16,650 nucleotides of DNA. It comes from J095 sp964407935. Lineage in GTDB: Bacteria; Chloroflexota; Anaerolineae; 4572-78; J111. The stretch is taken from positions 1 through 16,650 of the forward strand of contig CAYOXS010000106.1 of NCBI GenBank assembly GCA_964407935.1. Direction: 5' to 3'. Position 1 is the first letter of the stretch; every line of letters begins with the position of its first letter. The translations under genes were made by a program, and so were the position numbers. Below, one piece after another: positions 1 to 6,991 of this stretch. A model generated the notes under the pieces. The model searched no databases and had not been told where the DNA came from. It was given only the letters and a program-made list of their open reading frames with translations.

Positions 1-469
1 CGATGACCAGCAGCGTTTCGTACTCGCCGCCAAACTGAACCGGGTAACCCTGCACGCTGGTAATCTGGATCATCCCGCCGCCCACCGACGCGCCGGTAAG
101 CTGGATTTTCTCGTCGCCGGCGCTCAGCGTGAGGCGCACGCTGTTGGGGTGGGCGTCATCGCCCAGGTCAGTTTCTTCAAATTGAAACTCCAGCCCGGCC
201 GCGCCGGCCAGGGCAAAACTGTGGCGAATCTGGCTGTCATCAGTATTGAGGCCCAGCAGGCCGGCCACCAGCGCCCGGTCGGTGCCGTGGCCCTGGCCGG
301 TGTGGGCAAACGAGCCGTGCAGTTCGATGAGGGCATACTGCGGCTGCCGGCCGAGCACGGCCCGGCCCACCAGCCCCAGCCGCACCGCTCCGGCCGTGTG
401 CGAACTCGACGGGCCAACCATAATCGGGCCGATAATGTCAAAACTGGATACATCTCGGTTTGAAGTCAT
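1..469 (-). CDS. sdaAB: L-serine dehydratase (ammonia-lyase), beta subunit, N-terminal part
   Basis: Two-subunit L-serine dehydratases convert L-serine to pyruvate and ammonia with a 4Fe-4S cluster; this is the beta (small) chain. The gene runs off the left edge; 156 codons are visible. Translating the minus strand from the ATG at 469 gives FDIIGPIMVGPSSSHTAGA at residues 10-28, the hallmark N-terminus of the family, then GSFAHTGQGHGTDRAL, DDAHPNSVR and SVGGGMIQI, all in the expected order. The reading frame has no stop to the edge. The start is fixed by the conserved N-terminus and by a good promoter just upstream. The alpha chain gene (sdaAA) would be expected further left, outside the window. 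Identification is from family motifs and is firm; the C-terminal ACT-like region cannot be seen. Confidence 0.93.
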   Translation of the reverse strand, partial: MTSNRDVSSFDIIGPIMVGPSSSHTAGAVRLGLVGRAVLGRQPQYALIELHGSFAHTGQGHGTDRALVAGLLGLNTDDSQIRHSFALAGAAGLEFQFEETDLGDDAHPNSVRLTLSAGDEKIQLTGASVGGGMIQITSVQGYPVQFGGEYETLLVI

Positions 470-498
470 ACTTTTCTATCCAAATTAAAGATTGTGAG

Positions 499-527
499 AG
501 TATAGCAAGCCACAGATTGACTTTCAA
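499..527 (-). promoter_or_regulatory. Sigma-70-like promoter for the serine dehydratase gene
   Basis: On the minus strand, -35 TTGAAA (522-527) and -10 TATACT (499-504) are separated by exactly 17 bp. A TGC precedes the -10, making it an extended -10. Transcription would start about 20-25 nt before the ATG at 469. Confidence 0.7.
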
Positions 528-579
528 TTAATGGTCACGTTATCGAGGGCCAGCCGGCTACCATTCGGTAAAACTCATG

Positions 580-609
580 TTGGTTGTAATCAAAAGAATA
601 TGTTATAAT
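580..609 (+). promoter_or_regulatory. Sigma-70-like promoter for the FHA kinase gene
   Basis: -35 TTGGTT (580-585) and a perfect -10 TATAAT (604-609) are spaced 18 bp apart, with TGT directly before the -10 (extended -10). The start of transcription would be near 616, about 37 nt before the ATG at 653. It is divergent from the serine dehydratase promoter; the 183-nt gap between the two genes holds both promoters and nothing else I recognise. Confidence 0.7.
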
Positions 610-652
610 CCCTCACCGGGTAAATTCAGCAAGCTGCGCTGGGGTAACGACC

Positions 653-1879
653 ATGGAACACCTGATTGGCCAAAAGTTTGGCGGCTACGAACTCAAAGAG
701 TTGGTCGGTGCTGGCGGTGTCGCCAGTATCTTTAAAGCGTTTGATGAAAAGCTGGCTCGCTGGGTAGCCATCAAACTCGTGCCTATTCAATCATCGCCGG
801 GGCAAAACGAGGAAACCCAGTTGGCCCGGTTTCGCCTTGAGGCGCAGGCAATTGCCGCCCTGCGTCACCGCAATATTTTAACCATTTACGGCTACGGTGA
901 AGAAGAGGGCTGGGCCTACATTGTGATGGAATACGTGCCCGGCGGCTCGCTGAAGGACAGAACCGGGCCGGGCCAGATTTACGCCTGGGAGCAGGCGCTC
1001 ACCATTATTGTTCCGGTATCTGAGGCGCTGGCCTTTGCCCACAAACACAACATTATCCACCGCGATATCAAACCGGCCAATATTTTAATGCCGCAGGACG
1101 ACTGGCCATTGCTGGCCGATTTTGGCCTGGCCAAAATGGAACACTCTACCCGGCCCAACCTGACCATGCCCGGCCAGGTGCTGGGGACAATGGCCTACGC
1201 CGCCCCCGAGCAAATTCAGGAAGGCGAAATTGACGCCCGCATCGATATTTACTCGCTGGGCATTGTTTTGTACGAACTGTTGAGCGGCAAGCTGCCTTTT
1301 GAGGGCGAAACCTCGTTTGATTTTTTGATGGCCCGCCTCACCGAGCCGCCCCGGCCCATCCTCGACGCCAACCCCGATGTGTCGCCTGTTTTTGTGCCAA
1401 TTCTGGAGAAAGCGCTGGCTCAAAACCCCAAAGAGCGCTACCAGAATATGGATGAGTTCTCGCGGGCGCTCATCGAGGCCCGCCGCAAGCTGCGGATGGA
1501 AGATTACAACCGCAGTTTTGAGCCGACCGGGGTGATGAACACCTCGCAGTTACACCAGACCAAGGCCTTTCTCAAACTCACGTCAACCGGCCATCAAATC
1601 CAGGCCAACCGCCAGTCGGAATTGATTGTGGGCCGCGCTCACAAAAAAGTGAAACCGGATATCGATTTGGAGCCGCACGGTGGCACTCAGGCCGGCGTAT
1701 CGCGCCGGCACAGCCGGTTTATCTGCCAGAATGACCAGTGGTTTGTGGAAGACCTGGACAGCACCAACGGCACCTTTGTGAACGGCAGCAAAATTCCGCC
1801 GCACCAGCGCACCAAAATTCATAAAGGCGATATATTGCGCTTTGGCCAGATTGAGCTGGAGTTTTGTCTGGAAGATTAA
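653..1879 (+). CDS. Ser/Thr protein kinase with C-terminal FHA domain
   Basis: A 408-residue Hanks-type kinase. The kinase domain (about residues 12-280) has a glycine loop VGAGGVASIFKA (18-29), the ATP-binding lysine in VAIK (Lys41), catalytic HRD at 136-138 with Asn143, DFG at 156-158 and APE at 184-186, so it should be active. After a linker (about 281-320), an FHA domain follows (about 321-408) with GR 327-328, SRRH 350-353 and STNGTFVNG 370-378, the phosphothreonine-binding loops. No membrane segment is evident, unlike PknB-type receptor kinases, so it should be cytoplasmic. The FHA domain probably binds the kinase's own phosphorylated sites or a phosphorylated substrate (inference). GGGG about 8 nt before the ATG is a plausible ribosome site. 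It is monocistronic by appearance: own promoter, terminator after the stop. Confidence 0.95.
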   Translation: MEHLIGQKFGGYELKELVGAGGVASIFKAFDEKLARWVAIKLVPIQSSPGQNEETQLARFRLEAQAIAALRHRNILTIYGYGEEEGWAYIVMEYVPGGSLKDRTGPGQIYAWEQALTIIVPVSEALAFAHKHNIIHRDIKPANILMPQDDWPLLADFGLAKMEHSTRPNLTMPGQVLGTMAYAAPEQIQEGEIDARIDIYSLGIVLYELLSGKLPFEGETSFDFLMARLTEPPRPILDANPDVSPVFVPILEKALAQNPKERYQNMDEFSRALIEARRKLRMEDYNRSFEPTGVMNTSQLHQTKAFLKLTSTGHQIQANRQSELIVGRAHKKVKPDIDLEPHGGTQAGVSRRHSRFICQNDQWFVEDLDSTNGTFVNGSKIPPHQRTKIHKGDILRFGQIELEFCLED

Positions 1880-1916
1880 CCGGTTTGACCCTTTAAGTTT
1901 AACCCAGGCTGTGCCG

Positions 1917-1955
1917 GAGGAGTTTTCTCACACGGAGACTCCTCGCTTTATTTTT
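1917..1955 (+). terminator. Intrinsic terminator after the FHA kinase gene
   Basis: A 7-bp perfect stem, GAGGAGT (1917-1923) with ACTCCTC (1938-1944), and a 14-nt loop, is followed by a T-rich tract with five T's at 1951-1955. The tail ends only 8 nt before the next start codon. The right arm carries GGAGACTC (1934-1941), a word also found in both repeat elements near 12 and 13 kb. Confidence 0.6.
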
Positions 1956-1963
1956 GATGCCCG

Positions 1964-3007
1964 ATGATACGTTTTAACGCCATATATCTGCGATTTTTGT
2001 TTTTTGCGCTGCTGCTGTTGGCCGGCTGTGCCACCGAGCGCCCCACGCCCGCGCCTTCGCGCAGCCAGCCCGGGGTGGCGCTGGTGTTACCCAGCCCCGC
2101 CCCCACCGAGCCGCCGACCGCGACTGCCACGCCCGTAGTCACGCCCACGCCGACCGCCATGCCTACACCCACGCGCCGGCCCACCGCCACCGCTACGCCC
2201 ACCCCGCAGGCGGCGGCTATTCAGCATGTGGTCATCATCACCATCGATGGCCTGCGCCCCGACGCGTTGGAACTGGCCGAAACGCCCAATCTCGACGCGC
2301 TGCGGCGGGCGGGCGCGTACCAGCCGGCGGCCAAAGCGGTGTTGCCGAGCGTGACGCTGGTCAACCACGCCAGTATTTTGGGCGGCATGGCTCCGGCCAA
2401 ACACGGCATCGACTGGAACACGCTTGACCCGGAGCGCGGCGTCATCAACGGGCCAACCCTGTTCAGCGTGGCCCACGATGCCGGCCTGTCTACGGCGATG
2501 GTGGTGGGCAAAGACAAGTTCACGCATCTGGTCATCCCCCACTCGGTGGACCAGTATAGTTACGCTGGTTTTCTGGACGCGCAGGTAGCCGAGCAAGCTA
2601 TCGAGCTGATTAACGCCGGTTTGCCGGACGTGCTGTTTATTCACCTGCCGGATGTCGATTCGGCGGGCCACCTGCTGGGCTGGATGTCGCCGGGGCAGTT
2701 GCTGGCCGTGGCCAACACCGACACGGTGATAGGCCACATCATCGCCGCGCTGGCCGAGCACAATTATCTCGACAGCACGCTGCTCATCATCACCTCCGAT
2801 CACGGCGGCACCGGCACCGCCCACGGCAGCGATTCGCCGGAGGACACCACGGTCCCCTGGCTGGCGGTTGGCCCCGGCGTGCCCGCAGGCCGGCAGTTGA
2901 GTACACCCATTACCGCCTACGATACCGCCGCCACGGCTCTGTTTGCCCTCAAATTGCCCATCCCGCCCATCTGGGACGGCCGGCCGGTGCGGGAGATTTT
3001 TCACTGA
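1964..3007 (+). CDS. Lipoprotein of the type I phosphodiesterase / alkaline phosphatase superfamily
   Basis: A 347-residue metal-dependent phosphoester hydrolase predicted to be exported. It has a lipoprotein signal: a positive start, a hydrophobic run (11-20) and lipobox LLAGC with Cys22. A Pro/Thr-rich spacer (about 27-81, with PTPTAMPTPT) tethers the enzyme. The catalytic domain shows the two-zinc set of the NPP family: IDGLRPD (Asp95), nucleophile Thr131 in PSVTLVNH, DSAGH (Asp232, His236), SDHGG (Asp279, His280) and His287. Natural substrate is unknown; nucleotide pyrophosphatase or phosphodiester activity is typical of the family. No ribosome site is visible between the hairpin tail and the ATG. 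I keep this start because the only ATG that gives a complete signal peptide is here. Its stop overlaps the cofC start by 1 nt (TGATG), implying coupled translation. Confidence 0.9.
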   Translation: MIRFNAIYLRFLFFALLLLAGCATERPTPAPSRSQPGVALVLPSPAPTEPPTATATPVVTPTPTAMPTPTRRPTATATPTPQAAAIQHVVIITIDGLRPDALELAETPNLDALRRAGAYQPAAKAVLPSVTLVNHASILGGMAPAKHGIDWNTLDPERGVINGPTLFSVAHDAGLSTAMVVGKDKFTHLVIPHSVDQYSYAGFLDAQVAEQAIELINAGLPDVLFIHLPDVDSAGHLLGWMSPGQLLAVANTDTVIGHIIAALAEHNYLDSTLLIITSDHGGTGTAHGSDSPEDTTVPWLAVGPGVPAGRQLSTPITAYDTAATALFALKLPIPPIWDGRPVREIFH

Positions 3008-3609
3008 TGTATATCATTATCCCGGCCAAACCGCTCCGACAATCGAAATCACGGCTGGCCCCGGTTTTAACGGTGGAGCAGCGGGCGCAGTTGAGCCGCG
3101 CCCTGCTGCAGCGCACCATTAAGCTGGCCCGGCAGGTGGCTCCGGTGGTGGTGGTTTCTGCCGACAGCGCCGCCCGCCAACTGGCCAAAAAAGCGGGGGC
3201 GTGGGCGCTGGTCGAGCTGGAAGCGGGGTTGAACCAGGCCGTGCGGCAAGGGGCGGCCTGGGCGCAGGCGCGCGGCGCAGAATCGGTGCTGATCCTGCCC
3301 TCGGATTTGCCCTTTCTCACCGCGGCCGATCTGGCGCAGCTTGCCGCGCTGGGCCAGCCGCCGCCGGCGGTGGTGGTGGCTCCCTGCCGCCGCGATACCG
3401 GCACCAACGCGTTACTGCTGTCGCCGCCGGGAGTGATCGCCCCGGCTTTTGGCCCTAACAGCTTTCGGGCGCATTTGCTGGCGGCGCGGCAAGCCGGGAT
3501 TGAGCCGATGGTCTATCGTTCGGTTTCGGTGGGGTTTGATCTGGATTTGCCGGCGGATCTGGCCGAACTGGAACCGCAGCCGGAGTTGGAGTTATTTGGG
3601 TGTGACTAA
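3007..3609 (+). CDS. cofC: CofC/FbiD-type guanylyltransferase of coenzyme F420 synthesis
   Basis: A 200-residue nucleotidyltransferase that joins GTP to 2-phospho-L-lactate (CofC) or phosphoenolpyruvate (FbiD), giving the activated side-chain precursor that CofD transfers onto Fo in F420 biosynthesis. Visible family motifs: IPAKPLRQSKSRLA (5-18, nucleotide binding), LPSDLP (97-102, metal-binding Asp), DTGTNAL (130-136), FGPNSF (148-153) and FDLDLPADL (177-185). Length is normal for the family. Which substrate this enzyme takes cannot be told from sequence alone. No other F420 gene is present in the window. It is translationally coupled to the lipoprotein gene upstream, which is not a known F420 partner. 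Confidence 0.9.
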   Translation: MYIIIPAKPLRQSKSRLAPVLTVEQRAQLSRALLQRTIKLARQVAPVVVVSADSAARQLAKKAGAWALVELEAGLNQAVRQGAAWAQARGAESVLILPSDLPFLTAADLAQLAALGQPPPAVVVAPCRRDTGTNALLLSPPGVIAPAFGPNSFRAHLLAARQAGIEPMVYRSVSVGFDLDLPADLAELEPQPELELFGCD

Positions 3610-3627
3610 AATGAGTGGAAAAGTGCC

Positions 3628-3681
3628 GCAGGCCGGGGGGCTTGCCTGTGCCCGTTTTTTGGGTAGGGGGTAGTTCCCCCC
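3628..3681 (+). terminator. Hairpin terminator region between converging transcription units
   Basis: GCAGGC (3628-3633) pairs with GCCTGT (3644-3649, one G-U) and is followed by six T's at 3655-3660. Directly after lies a second hairpin, GGGGG (3666-3670) with CCCCC (3676-3680), extended outward by TTT/AAA. The first fits termination of the cofC transcript. The second has no T-tract on the minus strand but could slow polymerase arriving from the opposing operon, which ends at 3717. Confidence 0.45.
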
Positions 3682-3716
3682 AAATTCCTCTTCTTCTAAC
3701 CTACTGTGGGTACACC

Positions 3717-5186
3717 TTATTTTCGGGGTGAAATGAGGGTGCGGGCATCGGCCTCGGTGATGGGCAGCAGCACCAAAAATTTGGTGCCCGCGCCTTCCGC
3801 ACTTTCGGCCCGCACCAGCCCGCTGTGCGCCTCGATGATTTCTTTGATGATCGCCAGCCCCAGCCCGGTGCCTTTGCCCCGCTTGCGGCTTTTATCGACC
3901 TGATAAAAACGCTCAAAAATCCGGGCCAGGTCGTCGGGCGGAATGCCGGGGCCGGTGTCGCTGATGGTCACCTGCACAAAATCGCTCCGCTCGGAGACGG
4001 TAGTGGTGGTGCTGTCCCGCACCAGCTCCGGGCGAATGTGGCGCGGGCGGGGCAGGTTGCGGGCCACCGCCGCGCTCACGGTTACCCGGCCGCTGCCGGG
4101 AGTGTGGCGCACGGCGTTGTCGAGCAGGTTGGTAAATACCTGGGCCAGCCGGTCGCCGTCGCCAACAATGGGCGGCAAACTGCCCCATTTTCTCTCCAAA
4201 GTGATGCCTTTTGCTGCGGCTTGCGGCAGCAGCCGGTTGACGGTGCTCTCCAAAATTTGCCCCAGTTCGAGCTTTGTTTTTTGCATCACCACCTGCCCGG
4301 TATCGATGCGGGCCAGATCGAGCAAATCTTCCACCAGCCGGGCCATGCGACCGGCCTCTTCGTGGATGATTCTGGCGGCGCGCTGGCGAGCGGCCTCGTC
4401 GGGGGTTGCGCCTTCCATTATCGCCTGCGAGAACCCCTGAATCGAGGTTAGCGGCGTTTTCAGTTCGTGAGACACGTTGGAGACAAAATCGCGCATGGCT
4501 TGCTGGCTGGCGGCCACCCGTCCGGCCATCAGGTTGAAACTGCCGGCCACCCGCCGAACTTCCGGCGGGCCGGTCTCCGGCACGCGCTCGGCGTAATTGC
4601 CGCCGGCCACGGCCGTAGCCGCCCGGGCGATGTCCTCCAGCGGCCGGGCAATTGAGCGGGCAATCAGCGCGCTGGCCAGCAGGCTCACCAGCAGCGCCAC
4701 CAGCCCGGCCAGCCCAAACCCCCAGCCCAGCTCCCGAATAAAGGTGGGCACCACGCCAACGCGGGGCGTTACGGCCACAATGTAGCCGGCCCGGCCAACC
4801 GGCGCGGCGGCAAAGTTGTACACCTCGCCATCCGGCGCGTCAAACCGGCCGGTTGGGTTGTCGCCGGCCAGCGCCGCAAACGGCTGGCCGAGCCAGTTCT
4901 GGCGGGTATCGGCCTGCACCGTGCCCCGGCTGTCAACAAAAATCAGGTGGAAGCTGCTGTCTTCCGGGCGGTTGTTGATCAACCGGATGATCTGCTCCGG
5001 GGCGACATCCGGCGGGAGGCGGTTTTCAAGCTGGCGGGCGATCAGCCGGCTTTGCGTCATCAGCCGGGCCGTGGCCACCCGGTTTTGAATGGGGCGGGCC
5101 ACCAGCAGCAGGGTGACAAACGCCAGCGCCAGCGCAATAAAAATCACCAGCGCGTAAGAAACCAGCAGCCGCCCGGTCAGGTTCAT
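3717..5186 (-). CDS. Membrane sensor histidine kinase (HAMP, HisKA, HATPase)
   Basis: A 489-residue two-component sensor. TM1 is at about 7-30 and TM2 at about 154-176, enclosing a periplasmic/extracellular sensing domain (about 31-150) that I cannot assign to a named family. HAMP follows (about 177-228), then HisKA with phosphoacceptor His240 in SHELKTP, and the ATPase domain with N-box TNLLDNAV (Asn353, Asn357), DTGPGIP (410-416), FERFYQVDKS and GTGLGLA (439-445). About 25 extra residues (375-402) sit between the N and G1 boxes. The start ATG at 5186 overlaps the regulator's TGA as ATGA, so an upstream in-frame ATG 11 codons earlier is rejected. It is the last gene of the operon and partners the response regulator before it. 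The stimulus is unknown. Confidence 0.95.
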   Translation of the reverse strand: MNLTGRLLVSYALVIFIALALAFVTLLLVARPIQNRVATARLMTQSRLIARQLENRLPPDVAPEQIIRLINNRPEDSSFHLIFVDSRGTVQADTRQNWLGQPFAALAGDNPTGRFDAPDGEVYNFAAAPVGRAGYIVAVTPRVGVVPTFIRELGWGFGLAGLVALLVSLLASALIARSIARPLEDIARAATAVAGGNYAERVPETGPPEVRRVAGSFNLMAGRVAASQQAMRDFVSNVSHELKTPLTSIQGFSQAIMEGATPDEAARQRAARIIHEEAGRMARLVEDLLDLARIDTGQVVMQKTKLELGQILESTVNRLLPQAAAKGITLERKWGSLPPIVGDGDRLAQVFTNLLDNAVRHTPGSGRVTVSAAVARNLPRPRHIRPELVRDSTTTTVSERSDFVQVTISDTGPGIPPDDLARIFERFYQVDKSRKRGKGTGLGLAIIKEIIEAHSGLVRAESAEGAGTKFLVLLPITEADARTLISPRK

Positions 5187-5875
5187 GCGTCGATGACCAG
5201 TTTGTAGCCCACGCCCCAAATGGTGGCAATCTGTACCCGGTCGTTGCCGCCGAGTTTGTCGCGCAGGTGGGCCACGTGCACATCAACGGTGCGGGTTTCG
5301 CCGTAAAAATCAAAGCCCCACACCAGATCGAGCAGCTTTTCCCGCGACAGCACCAGCCCCCGGTTTTCCATAAACACGTGCAGCAGGTCAAATTCTTTGG
5401 TGCGCAGGTCGATGAGCCGGCCATCGAGCCGCACCTCGCGCCGGGCCGGGTCGATGGCCAGCGGACCGGCGGCCAGCACGGCGCTGTCGACGGGGGCGGC
5501 CGGCGGGGCGCTGCCGCGGCGCAGTACGGCTTTAACGCGGGCCACCAGCTCGCGCGGGTTGTAGGGTTTGGTCATGTAGTCGTCCGCGCCCAGCTCCAGC
5601 CCCACAATTTTGTCGATGTCGTCGGTACGGGCGGTGAGCATGATAATCGGCACCTGGCTGGTGGCCCGGATTTTTTTGCACACCTCCCAGCCGTCCAGCC
5701 CCGGCAGCATCAAATCGAGCACGATCAGCGCCGGGTTGAGCTGTTTGAAGCGCTCCAGCGCTGCCGGCCCGTCGCTGGCCGACTCAACCTGATAGCCGGC
5801 ATTTTCCAGATACAGCTTGCCTAACTCGATGATGTTGGGTTCGTCGTCAAAAATCAAAATCAGTTCTTTGGACAT
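5183..5875 (-). CDS. OmpR/PhoB-family response regulator
   Basis: A 230-residue DNA-binding response regulator. The receiver domain (about 4-115) has the acidic pair Asp10/Asp11, phosphoacceptor Asp54 in VLDLMLPG, Thr81 and Lys103 (TKPYNPREL). A short Ala/Pro linker leads to a winged-helix domain (about 130-230) with LLDLVWGFDF, RTVDVHVAHLRDKL and IWGVGYKL, typical of the OmpR/PhoB output domain. The start at 5875 lies one base past the rsgA stop (TGA T ATG). A longer open frame continues upstream inside rsgA but has no receiver similarity. It should be phosphorylated by the histidine kinase whose start it overlaps; target genes cannot be told. Confidence 0.96.
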   Translation of the reverse strand: MSKELILIFDDEPNIIELGKLYLENAGYQVESASDGPAALERFKQLNPALIVLDLMLPGLDGWEVCKKIRATSQVPIIMLTARTDDIDKIVGLELGADDYMTKPYNPRELVARVKAVLRRGSAPPAAPVDSAVLAAGPLAIDPARREVRLDGRLIDLRTKEFDLLHVFMENRGLVLSREKLLDLVWGFDFYGETRTVDVHVAHLRDKLGGNDRVQIATIWGVGYKLVIDA

Positions 5876-5876
5876 A

Positions 5877-6959
5877 TCAGCGTTTGTGATCGTGCAGTTT
5901 GTGATAATTTTTAATAGCCCGGCCGAGTTTTTTTTCGTGGCGCCGGGCGTCGAGGTAGGCTTTTTGGCTTTGTTTGCGCTCCAGATAATCGGTTTCGCGG
6001 TTGAGCTTGAGGTAGCTGTCGTACCGTTCCCGGTCGAGCTTGCCGCTGTCCAGCGCGGCCAGCACCGCGCAGCCGATCTCGCGGGTGTGGGTGCAGTCGG
6101 GAAAGCGGCACCCGCCGGCCAGCGCAGTGATTTCGGCAAAGGCGTCTTCCAGCCCGTCGGCGCTGGCCCACAACTGCACTTCGCGCATCCCCGGCGAATC
6201 GATGAGCAGCGCGCCGCTGGGCAGCACCACCAGCTCGCGGTGGGTGGTGGTGTGCCGCCCCTTTGAGTCGCTGTCGCGTACCGCGGCGGTTTTGAGCAGC
6301 TCCGCGCCGGCCAGTTGGTTGAGCAGCGTGCTTTTGCCCACCCCGGACGAACCGACCAGCGCGTAGGTTTCGCCGGGCCGCAGCAAATTGTGCAGCTCGG
6401 CCAGCCCTTCGCCTGTGGCCGCGCTAACGGCGATCAGCGGGATACCCGGGGCCACGGCGGCTACCTGCGCCTGTTTGGCCGGCAGGTCGGTGCATAGATC
6501 AATTTTGTTCAGCAGGATCAGCGGCTGCGCGCCGCCTTCGTGAACCAGCAGCAGGTAACGTTCCAGCCGGCGCAGGTTAAAGTTGTGGTCGGCGCTCTGC
6601 ACCACAAAAATGGCATCGATGTTGGCCGCCACGACCTGCTCTTCAACCTTGCCGCCGGCCATCTGCCGCGAAAAGCGGCTCTGGCGCGGCAGCACGTGGT
6701 GAATAATGGCTTTTTGTTCGCCTTCAAACAGCGATACCGCCACCCAGTCGCCCACTTTGGGCAGATCGGCCGGGCTGTCGGCGTTAAACAGCAGTTTGCC
6801 GGTCACTTCGGCGGAGAACTCGCCGGCGCCGGTCAGCACCGCGTACTGGCCGCGCTGCTCTACGGTTACCCGCGCCGCGGCCAAACCGGCTTGCCGGTGC
6901 GGCTCAAACTCGCGGGCAAAATGGGGGTTCCAACCTAATTTTTCCAGGGGGTGATTCAT
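5877..6959 (-). CDS. rsgA: Ribosome small-subunit-dependent GTPase A
   Basis: RsgA (YjeQ) is a circularly permuted GTPase that checks late 30S subunit assembly. The 360 residues show an N-terminal OB-fold (about 30-105), then GTPase motifs in permuted order: G4 NKID (151-154), G5 SAATGEG (179-185), G1 GSSGVGKST (203-211), G2 around HTTTH (236-240) and G3 DSPG (254-257). A C-terminal zinc site follows with Cys284, Cys289, His291 and Cys297. Length and order are normal. The start ATG at 6959 gives the expected N-terminus but only a weak ribosome site is visible. It lies 32 nt after the aminotransferase stop and one base before the response regulator, so it is probably transcribed with both. Confidence 0.96.
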   Translation of the reverse strand: MNHPLEKLGWNPHFAREFEPHRQAGLAAARVTVEQRGQYAVLTGAGEFSAEVTGKLLFNADSPADLPKVGDWVAVSLFEGEQKAIIHHVLPRQSRFSRQMAGGKVEEQVVAANIDAIFVVQSADHNFNLRRLERYLLLVHEGGAQPLILLNKIDLCTDLPAKQAQVAAVAPGIPLIAVSAATGEGLAELHNLLRPGETYALVGSSGVGKSTLLNQLAGAELLKTAAVRDSDSKGRHTTTHRELVVLPSGALLIDSPGMREVQLWASADGLEDAFAEITALAGGCRFPDCTHTREIGCAVLAALDSGKLDRERYDSYLKLNRETDYLERKQSQKAYLDARRHEKKLGRAIKNYHKLHDHKR

Positions 6960-6991
6960 TGTGGGACGCTCTTTGTCTCTTTCTGCTTAAA

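Noticed and set aside
2087..3004. Long antisense open frame (305 codons) opposite the lipoprotein gene
   Set aside because: Arg/Gly-rich low-similarity translation caused by GC-rich codon use; the plus-strand gene has all catalytic motifs.
5876..6139. N-terminal extension of the response regulator to 6139
   Set aside because: The added residues lie wholly within rsgA in another frame and have no receiver-like sequence; the ATG at 5875 begins a canonical receiver domain.
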